A DNA stretch of 6,430 nt from Nitrospirota bacterium (lineage in GTDB: Bacteria > Nitrospirota > Nitrospiria > Nitrospirales > UBA8639). The stretch is taken from the NCBI GenBank assembly GCA_029879555.1, contig JAOUQB010000149.1, positions 1 to 6,430 of the forward strand, in the 5' to 3' direction. The number at the start of each line of letters is the position of its first letter. Position 1 is the first letter of the stretch. The notes beneath the pieces are model-generated. The model saw nothing but the letters and a program-made list of their open reading frames with translations. It did no database searches and was not told where the DNA came from. Both the position numbers and the translations under genes were made by a program. This document shows positions 1-4,537 of this stretch, one piece after another.

Positions 1-1173
1 TAAATTAATGGAGATAGATGGTTGCAGCTTCCTTCGGCCATGGAGCAAGGCGTCTTGCAGGGTCGCCATGAGGTTTTCCGGAGTCAAGTCATCAGGGTGG
101 ATGGCATACAGCAGTCCCAGTTTTGCCATACGGCTGGCCCGGAGCCCCTGTTCTTCGACGGGATGGACTCGGGGAATCACAATCGCAGGTTTGTTCAGGG
201 AGAGAATCTCGCAGATCGTTCCATACCCGCCCATTGATACAACAAGGTCCGCTGCATTCATGTAACTCATGAGGTCGCTGGTGAAGGACATGGTTTGGAT
301 CTTGCTGTAACGACTTGCCCAATGCTTGAGCCGGTCTTGTTCCTCTCGTTGCATTTCTGGACCAAAGATGAGAAGAGTTTTGGGACGCTCGGCAGGTGGC
401 AGGCGATTGAACCCTCTCAGATATTCTTCAAACACTCGTGCGCCATCCTCGCCACCTCCTGCCGTCACGAGCACAAACGGCTCTTCTTTGGTTAATCCCA
501 ATTCGGCTCGGATATTAGTACGATCGGTCAACCCTGCTTCCCGTCGGAGATACCCAACGTACCGAGTTTTTTGCCACATGGTTGGCGAAAATGCATATTC
601 CTTCCGTGCATCGAACACTTCAGGCGTTCCCAAAATAGCCACGTCGTCATAGTACGTTTCAATGGCCTCATAAAACCCATTCTTTTCCCAGATTTTTTGG
701 GTCACGTTGGGAGCATCCAAGATGTCACGCAGGATCAGCGTGAGTTTGGTGGTCGGGAGGTGTTCTTTGATATAGCGTAAGGTGGGCGCTAACTCGTTTT
801 GAACCCCATAGGGTTTCTTATCCACCATGATGACATCCGGCTTGAAATTAGCCGTGGCACAGAGAATAAGATCAGCCCGCAGCTTGGAGAGGTTCTGAGG
901 GTTTTCGTCCAGAAATTTCGAAGAATACCCATTGTTGTTCGTTCGAGTAAGGCAGGGCAATTTAATATAGTCGATGCCTTCCGGAATCCGAAAACTATGC
1001 ACCATGGGCGATCCGGAAATAATCAAAATGGAAAGATCAGGAATAGATTCCATGAGAAATTGGCAAATCGAGAGGGTTCGTCGAATATTGCCTAAGCCAA
1101 AAGTATCATGGGAATAAAAAATCAGCCGTTTGGGATTTTGTGGGCATATGTCGTTCATGGCATGCATTTTCAT
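1..1173 (-). CDS. MurG-like glycosyltransferase (COG4671-type), C-terminus cut by window edge
   Basis: The frame reads open from the ATG at 1173 to base 1 (391 codons, no stop), so the 3' end is outside the window. The N-terminal part has SHDTFGLGNIRRT (about residues 21-33), in the place of the acceptor-side glycine-rich loop of MurG-type GT-B enzymes. The C-terminal half has VTAGGGEDG (about 237-244), then FTSDLMSYMNAADLVVS (about 297-313), MGGYGTICE (about 314-322) and a PRVHPVEEQGLRA stretch (about 334-346). This matches the nucleotide-sugar donor site of glycosyltransferase family 28 C-terminal domains. No signal peptide or membrane segment is evident, so it is probably cytosolic or peripheral. 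Relatives are about 400 residues, so few are missing. The start at 1173 has only a weak AGGCAG upstream; in-frame ATGs at 1167 and 1158 are alternatives. It lies 25 bp after the receiver-only gene and is probably co-transcribed with it. A role in polysaccharide or glycolipid assembly is inferred; donor and acceptor are unknown. Confidence 0.85.
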   Translation of the reverse strand, partial: MKMHAMNDICPQNPKRLIFYSHDTFGLGNIRRTLSICQFLMESIPDLSILIISGSPMVHSFRIPEGIDYIKLPCLTRTNNNGYSSKFLDENPQNLSKLRADLILCATANFKPDVIMVDKKPYGVQNELAPTLRYIKEHLPTTKLTLILRDILDAPNVTQKIWEKNGFYEAIETYYDDVAILGTPEVFDARKEYAFSPTMWQKTRYVGYLRREAGLTDRTNIRAELGLTKEEPFVLVTAGGGEDGARVFEEYLRGFNRLPPAERPKTLLIFGPEMQREEQDRLKHWASRYSKIQTMSFTSDLMSYMNAADLVVSMGGYGTICEILSLNKPAIVIPRVHPVEEQGLRASRMAKLGLLYAIHPDDLTPENLMATLQDALLHGRRKLQPSISINL

Positions 1174-1198
1174 GGTTTCTGCCTGCTTTCGTTACTGG

Positions 1199-1654
1199 TT
1201 AGACGAACCAATTCAGGAAAAGTAAACCCCCACAGAAATTATTCAGCGTCATGGCCAATCCTGGGACTCCTGTAAGGAAGGAGTGAGACGGAGGTGGCGA
1301 TTTTCTGGTTAACTGTTCGACTTGGGCGATCAAGTCATCAAAGGCAAAGGGTTTAGCTAAATAGCCGTTGGCCCCCGCTTCCTGGCTTTCCAGGGCCATT
1401 TCCGCGGAATCTTTCGCCGTCATCATTAAAACGGGCAGCCGGTGCTGGTGGTGTCGCAGTTTCCGGCAAAATTCCAAGCCACTTTCTGTTCCCAGGAACA
1501 CATCCAAAATAGCTAGGTCAAACTCGGTGATGTGAAGCAATTCCCAACCCTGGCTATGAGACGTTGCGGTGGCCACAGTATGGGAGTCGGCCTCCAGCCC
1601 TCGTTTGAGAAAACGTAAAATCCGCAAGTCATCGTCTAAGAGCAAAATATTCAT
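1199..1654 (-). CDS. Receiver-only response regulator (truncated OmpR-type paralogue)
   Basis: This 151-residue protein has one receiver domain (about residues 1-118) and no output domain. The phosphorylation-site residues are intact: acidic cluster DDD at 7-9, phospho-acceptor Asp51 (AILDVF), Thr79 (MMTA) and Lys101 in the AKPFAF motif. It aligns by eye with the receiver of the full-length regulator at 3509-4177: shared MN.LL.DDD start, KRGLEA at 17-22 and KPFAF near 101. At the point where that protein enters its linker and winged-helix domain, this one runs into SPPPSH and an unrelated tail ending GGLLFLNWFV. Reading the tail region in the other two frames shows early stops and no DNA-binding remnant. 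The start is supported by AGGA seven bases upstream. It probably acts by protein contact, as a phosphate sink or allosteric partner; this is inference. It lies directly downstream of a six-heptamer operator-like array and 25 bp before the glycosyltransferase gene. Confidence 0.85.
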   Translation of the reverse strand: MNILLLDDDLRILRFLKRGLEADSHTVATATSHSQGWELLHITEFDLAILDVFLGTESGLEFCRKLRHHQHRLPVLMMTAKDSAEMALESQEAGANGYLAKPFAFDDLIAQVEQLTRKSPPPSHSFLTGVPGLAMTLNNFCGGLLFLNWFV

Positions 1655-1689
1655 CAGCTTGTCCTAGTGACAGGTTGGTAATGGTGGCC

Positions 1690-1695
1690 ACTGTA
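1690..1695 (-). promoter_or_regulatory. -10 element candidate of the receiver/glycosyltransferase promoter
   Basis: The minus strand reads TACAGT here, preceded by TGG, so it also has the TGn of an extended -10. It lies exactly 10 bp downstream of the last heptamer of the array at 1706-1767. That is the distance seen between Pho box and -10 in PhoB-activated promoters, where the activator sites take the place of a -35. A start of transcription near 1683 would leave a leader of about 30 bases before the ATG at 1654. No good -35 was seen, as expected for an activated promoter. Confidence 0.5.
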
Positions 1696-1705
1696 CCAAG
1701 GCCAG

Positions 1706-1767
1706 ATGAGGATCCCGTGAGGATGCGATGAAAGGTTCATGAGAAAGAGGTGAGAATTTAATGAGAA
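1706..1767 (-). promoter_or_regulatory. Six-copy heptamer array, 11-bp period: OmpR/PhoB-type operator
   Basis: In transcription order the minus strand reads TTCTCAT, TTCTCAC, TTCTCAT, CTTTCAT, TCCTCAC, TCCTCAT, each separated by exactly 4 bp (spacers TAAA, CTCT, GAAC, CGCA, GGGA). On the plus strand the heptamers start at 1706, 1717, 1728, 1739, 1750 and 1761. Matches to TTCTCAT are 7, 6, 7, 5, 5 and 6 of 7. Direct heptamers at 7+4 spacing are the known binding pattern of PhoB/OmpR-family winged-helix dimers, so six copies would fit three dimers in tandem. The array lies wholly between the dehydrogenase stop codon and the receiver-only gene. The bound protein is not known; the regulator at 3509-4177 is the local candidate. 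Confidence 0.75.
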
Positions 1768-1805
1768 AAAGGCCATGGCCAGGTTTTCCATAGAAAAGGA
1801 TCCGG

Positions 1806-3179
1806 TCATGACGAAGAAACCTCGACAAGACTTTCCTGAGAGTGAATTGGGCCTTCTTCGGCAGGTCCACGGTTGACGGGGGGGCGACCCACAGAAAGGT
1901 AGTCGAAGCCTAGATGTTGCAATTTTTGCGGATCATAGATATTTCGAAGATCGACGATAACCGGCTGGCGTAAGAGAGATTTGATCCGTGTGAGATCCAA
2001 GTTGCGAAATTGATTCCATTCTGTGGCCAATACTAAGGCGTCGGCTTGGTCGGCTGCGTCATAAGAATCCTGGCACGGACGGAGTGTCGGCAGAGAGAGA
2101 CACGCCTCCTCCAGGGCTTCTGGATCAAAGCCTTGGACCGTGGCCCCTTGCTTGAGGAGGGCTTCGGCAATGGCCAGGGCGGGAGAATCTCGGATGTCAT
2201 TCGTATTCGGTTTGAATGACAATCCGAGAAAACCGATGGTTTTCCCGGAAAGATCACCGAGTACTGATTGAATTTTTTCGACCATGTGCTGCCGTTGAAG
2301 ATCATTCACCTGCCTGGTGGCACGGGTGATACACATGGGAGAGGCCACGCTCTCTCCGAGATGAATGAGCGCGGCGGTGTCTTTTCCAAAGCAGGATCCG
2401 CCGAATCCCGCGCCGGCATGAAGAAACTTGCTGCCGATCCGGTTGTCCAGCCCCATGCCCTTGGCGACCACCTGCACGTCTGCCTGAACGCGTTCACACA
2501 GGGTGGCGATTTCATTGATAAAGGAAATTTTTGTGGCCAAGAAGGCATTGGACGCATATTTAATCAACTCAGCCGTTTGTGTCGTGGTGAGAACGATCGG
2601 TGTCTCAATCAGATACAGCGGGCGATACAAATCTTTCATAATGGCCATGGCTTGAGGACTATCAGTGCCGATGATCACTCGATTGGGGTGGAGACAATCC
2701 TCAATGGCCGATCCTTCTCGAAGAAATTCTGGATTGGAGACCACATCAAACCGGCAAGGAACGGATTGGGACTCCTGAATCCAATCCCGGATTCGGGTGG
2801 CTGTGCCGACGGGAACGGTGGATTTGGTCACGATCACCTTATAGCCCGACATACTGGCGCCAATGGACTTGGCCACATGTTCCACGGCTGAGAGATCGGC
2901 CGACCCATCATCGGCAGAAGGCGTCCCCACCGCGATAAAAATGGCGAGAGCTTGATCGACGGCCTCCTGAAGGTCCGACGTAAAACGGAGACGATTTTCC
3001 TGGACGTTTTTTTTCACAAGTTCCAACAGCCCAGGTTCGTAAAACGGGAGTTCCCCTGACTGAAGTTGGTGAATGCGGTGAGGGTTGGTATCCATACACG
3101 TGACCGTGACGCCGAATTCCGCAAAACAGGCACCCGTCACCAGCCCGACATACCCTGTTCCAATAATACTGATGTTCAT
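1806..3179 (-). CDS. ugd: UDP-glucose 6-dehydrogenase
   Basis: It oxidises UDP-glucose to UDP-glucuronate with two NAD+ in the cytosol, supplying a precursor for acidic exopolysaccharide, capsule or lipid-linked glycans. The 457-residue product is a normal length for the UDP-glucose/GDP-mannose dehydrogenase family. Visible marks are the N-terminal Rossmann loop GTGYVGL (7-13), KSTVPVGT (119-126), NPEFLREGSAIED (149-161), Lys207 in ELIKYASN, the catalytic Cys263 in GGSCFGKD (260-267), and FKPNTNDIRDSP (322-333) opening the C-terminal NAD/UDP-binding domain. The usual GGSCFPKD has Gly instead of Pro here, a tolerated variant as far as I know. After the usual end near SVGRPP (429-434) there is a polar tail of about 23 residues. 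The start at 3179 is chosen because AAGGAG lies six bases upstream and the Rossmann fold begins at once; an ATG at 3242 would add 21 unrelated residues. The gene sits below a five-heptamer operator-like array. Confidence 0.95.
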   Translation of the reverse strand: MNISIIGTGYVGLVTGACFAEFGVTVTCMDTNPHRIHQLQSGELPFYEPGLLELVKKNVQENRLRFTSDLQEAVDQALAIFIAVGTPSADDGSADLSAVEHVAKSIGASMSGYKVIVTKSTVPVGTATRIRDWIQESQSVPCRFDVVSNPEFLREGSAIEDCLHPNRVIIGTDSPQAMAIMKDLYRPLYLIETPIVLTTTQTAELIKYASNAFLATKISFINEIATLCERVQADVQVVAKGMGLDNRIGSKFLHAGAGFGGSCFGKDTAALIHLGESVASPMCITRATRQVNDLQRQHMVEKIQSVLGDLSGKTIGFLGLSFKPNTNDIRDSPALAIAEALLKQGATVQGFDPEALEEACLSLPTLRPCQDSYDAADQADALVLATEWNQFRNLDLTRIKSLLRQPVIVDLRNIYDPQKLQHLGFDYLSVGRPPVNRGPAEEGPIHSQESLVEVSSS

Positions 3180-3185
3180 AGACGG

Positions 3186-3191
3186 CTCCTT
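3186..3191 (-). promoter_or_regulatory. Ribosome binding site that fixes the ugd start
   Basis: The minus strand reads AAGGAG here, six bases before the ATG at 3179. It supports that start over the in-frame ATG at 3242, which would place this site inside the coding region. Confidence 0.85.
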
Positions 3192-3283
3192 TCCAATACG
3201 ATGAGTAAACGGTTGTTGTGTGCAAAACGATTGAGAAACCAAAAGGGTTCTCTCGTCAGAATTTATTGGTCATCGGAGGACAC

Positions 3284-3289
3284 AGTGTA
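3284..3289 (-). promoter_or_regulatory. -10 element candidate of the ugd promoter
   Basis: The minus strand reads TACACT, exactly 10 bp beyond the last heptamer of the array at 3300-3350. This is the same geometry, and nearly the same hexamer, as the promoter candidate at 1690-1695. The bases at the -35 distance (ACCGCA) are not a -35, as expected when an activator array covers that position. Transcription would begin near 3277, giving a leader of about 98 bases before the ugd start. Confidence 0.5.
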
Positions 3290-3299
3290 CGGCGTGAAC

Positions 3300-3350
3300 A
3301 TGAGAATGCGGTGAACACGACATGAAAAGTTGATGAGAAATAGTCGAGAG
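3300..3350 (-). promoter_or_regulatory. Five-copy heptamer array, 11-bp period: OmpR/PhoB-type operator upstream of ugd
   Basis: In transcription order the minus strand reads CTCTCGA, TTCTCAT, TTTTCAT, TGTTCAC, TTCTCAT with 4-bp spacers. Plus-strand starts are 3300, 3311, 3322, 3333 and 3344. Matches to TTCTCAT are 4, 7, 6, 4 and 7 of 7; the outermost copy may not be a real site, which would leave four copies or two dimers. The heptamer and spacing are those of the array at 1706-1767. It lies between the response-regulator gene and ugd. Two further loose copies (ATGAGAG at 3414-3420 and ATGAGAT at 3434-3440, plus strand) are 20 bp apart and out of phase, so they are not included. Confidence 0.65.
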
Positions 3351-3469
3351 AAGACGCCGATGTTGTACTGTCGGGGCATTCCTGTCTGTATTCGATGAAT
3401 GATGTTGAGGGTTATGAGAGAGGAAGAAAAATGATGAGATTGTTGGCGTACAGGAAAATTACTGAAAAT

Positions 3470-3486
3470 CTCACGAGAGGCGTGAG
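3470..3486 (-). terminator. Possible intrinsic terminator after the response regulator gene
   Basis: CTCACG and CGTGAG form a perfect 6-bp stem around a 5-base loop, 22 bp after the stop codon at 3509. On the minus strand it is followed by ATTTTCAGTAATTTT, which is T-rich but not a clean T run. The stem is short, so it may be weak or an attenuator rather than a full stop. It would separate the regulator transcript from the array-driven ugd promoter. Confidence 0.45.
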
Positions 3487-3508
3487 GCATTTGGCGGGAG
3501 AATACTTT

Positions 3509-4177
3509 TTAGCAGGATATTTTGTACCCTACATCCCGTACGGTTTGAATCAGTTTTTGTGGAAAGCCTTTGTCGATTTTATTACGGAGATACCGAATAT
3601 ACACATCGACGACGTTGGTGAGGGTGTCGTGGTGATATCCCCATACCTGCTCCAAAATCATGGTGCGGCTGAGCGGGCGATTGGGATGGGCCATGAGATA
3701 TTCGAGTAAGGAGAATTCTTTGGCGGTGAGCGTAATGGGGTGTCCGTCGCGAGTGACTTCGCGTGTGTCTTTATTAAGGTAGAGGTCTTGAATGTTGAGC
3801 TTACTGGGAATGTCTTGGTAGGCGACGCGGCGGACAAGTGCTTGGACCCTCGCGAGCAATTCTTCAAACGCAAAGGGTTTGGTTAAATAATCATCCGCCC
3901 CGGTTTTCAGGCCTTCTACTTTATCCTGGAGGCCATCTCGGGCAGTCAGCATTAAGATGGGGGTCTGAATCTTGTCTTGCCGCAACGCTCGGCAGACATC
4001 GGTGCCATTGATTCCGGGGAGGAGCAGATCCAGAATAATGAGGCGGTAGGGATTTCTCGCATACTCCAGGCCCTCTTCCCCATTGAGGGCGACATCGACA
4101 TGGTAGCCCTCGGCTTCCAGTCCCCGTTTTACAAAACTCACAATGCGTTGGTCGTCATCGACCAGGAGAAGATTCAT
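3509..4177 (-). CDS. OmpR/PhoB-family response regulator (CusR/CopR-like)
   Basis: The 222-residue product is a complete two-domain transcription factor. The receiver (about 1-115) has acidic DDD at 7-9, phospho-acceptor Asp50 (IILDLLLP), Thr78 (MLTARD), the GADDYLTKPFAF motif with Lys100, and an alpha5 end LLARVQALVRR. A linker of about 10 residues leads to a winged-helix domain (about 127-222) with TLTAKEFSLLEYL, the ILEQVWG turn, a recognition helix near NVVDVYIRYLRNKID (188-202) and the wing LIQTVRDVGYKI. The whole resembles the CusR/CopR/PcoR branch, but the signal cannot be read from that. The start at 4177 is the only one giving a proper beta1 strand, although no clear Shine-Dalgarno precedes it. 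No ordinary histidine kinase lies beside it; the nearest is the hybrid kinase upstream. It is the best local candidate to bind the 11-bp-period heptamer arrays at 3300-3350 and 1706-1767; this is inference. Confidence 0.93.
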   Translation of the reverse strand: MNLLLVDDDQRIVSFVKRGLEAEGYHVDVALNGEEGLEYARNPYRLIILDLLLPGINGTDVCRALRQDKIQTPILMLTARDGLQDKVEGLKTGADDYLTKPFAFEELLARVQALVRRVAYQDIPSKLNIQDLYLNKDTREVTRDGHPITLTAKEFSLLEYLMAHPNRPLSRTMILEQVWGYHHDTLTNVVDVYIRYLRNKIDKGFPQKLIQTVRDVGYKISC

Positions 4178-4220
4178 AAGAATTCGTTACCAAAATGTAG
4201 CTGATGCTTGCCCCGTTACT

Positions 4221-4249
4221 GTTAGACGCGTGAAAAGGGAAAAGGTAAA
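4221..4249 (-). promoter_or_regulatory. Weak sigma70-like promoter candidate for the response regulator gene
   Basis: The minus strand has TTTACC (4249-4244) as a possible -35 and TCTAAC (4226-4221) as a possible -10, with 17 bp between them. Each matches four of six consensus bases. Transcription would begin near 4214, about 37 bases before the ATG at 4177. It is the best spacing found in this gap, but matches of this quality arise by chance. Confidence 0.25.
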
Positions 4250-4312
4250 CCAACTACGTGGATATTTAAGTAGGGAAGTGAAGATAGAGGAGGAAGCTTG
4301 GAGGAGATTTTT

Positions 4313-4495
4313 GTGCCTCCAGCCATGGGAGTAGGGATTTTATCCTATGAACGGTGGCCGATGATGAGCCAGAAGAAGCAAGTGGTGAACGGAGGACGAG
4401 GGTCTCTCTTCTATAAACGCGCTTGTCCTGGGTTCCGCTCGAAATCCGACAATGGCAGGTATGGTATGAAATATTTTGAAATTCATATGGATTAA
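4313..4495 (+). CDS. Doubtful small ORF, 60 residues, unknown function
   Basis: A GTG at 4313 is preceded by GGAGGAG (4300-4306) with six bases between, an ideal ribosome binding site on paper. The frame runs 60 codons to a TAA at 4495, thirteen bases before the symmetrical hairpin at 4508-4537 that could also end a plus-strand transcript. The product is basic and polar, with no recognisable domain, signal peptide or membrane segment. Against it: the surrounding plus strand is purine-rich, so a GGAGG is not surprising, it would be the only plus-strand gene, and no good promoter was seen. A longer version from the TTG at 4298 is also possible. I do not recognise it. Confidence 0.2.
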   Translation: MPPAMGVGILSYERWPMMSQKKQVVNGGRGSLFYKRACPGFRSKSDNGRYGMKYFEIHMD

Positions 4496-4507
4496 GGGCT
4501 TCAGAAC

Positions 4508-4537
4508 AAGACCATCATATTACGTGATGATGGTCTT
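4508..4537. terminator. 11-bp hairpin overlapping the end of the kinase gene
   Basis: AAGACCATCAT (4508-4518) and ATGATGGTCTT (4527-4537) are perfectly complementary around an 8-base loop. On the minus strand the upstream arm encodes the last kinase residues and the loop holds the TAA stop codon (4522-4520). The downstream arm is followed by GTTCTGAAG, so there is no T run, and the plus-strand side has none either. It could be a non-canonical or bidirectional terminator, or a structure that protects the 3' end of the message. Confidence 0.5.

Larger units (their letters stand above)
4178..4519. other. 342-bp intergenic region between the kinase and the response regulator
   Basis: No convincing protein gene or structured RNA was recognised here. 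The plus strand is purine-rich, notably around 4272-4306. It holds a weak minus-strand promoter candidate for the response regulator (4221-4249), one doubtful plus-strand small ORF (4313-4495), and the outer arm of the kinase-end hairpin (4508-4537). A 6-bp inverted repeat, TGGAGG (4299-4304) with CCTCCA (4316-4321), overlaps the ribosome-binding-site-like stretch of the small ORF. No in-phase heptamer array like those at 1706 and 3300 was found. Confidence 0.6.

Noticed and set aside
1766..1780. GGCCATGGCC followed by TTTTT on the minus strand as a ugd terminator
   Set aside because: The palindrome has no room for a loop beyond a 3-bp stem, and the T run is part of the first heptamer region.
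1664..1870. 68-residue minus-strand ORF overlapping the end of ugd
   Set aside because: It overlaps ugd in another frame, has no recognisable domain, and most of it is the operator array.
2268..2891. 207-residue plus-strand ORF
   Set aside because: It lies entirely opposite ugd, whose motifs are unmistakable; it is an antisense shadow.
3180..3242. N-terminal extension of ugd to the ATG at 3242
   Set aside because: The extension would cover the AAGGAG at 3186-3191, and its 21 residues do not fit the family, which begins at the Rossmann strand.
3414..3488. Further heptamer-like copies (3414, 3434, 3462, 3473, 3482)
   Set aside because: They are not in 11-bp phase as a set (only 3462/3473 are 11 bp apart), and those at 3473 and 3482 are explained by the hairpin at 3470-3486.
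4385..4402. Two loose heptamers, GTGAACG and ACGAGGG, 11 bp apart
   Set aside because: Both are poor matches, no third copy is in phase, and no -10 follows at the expected distance.
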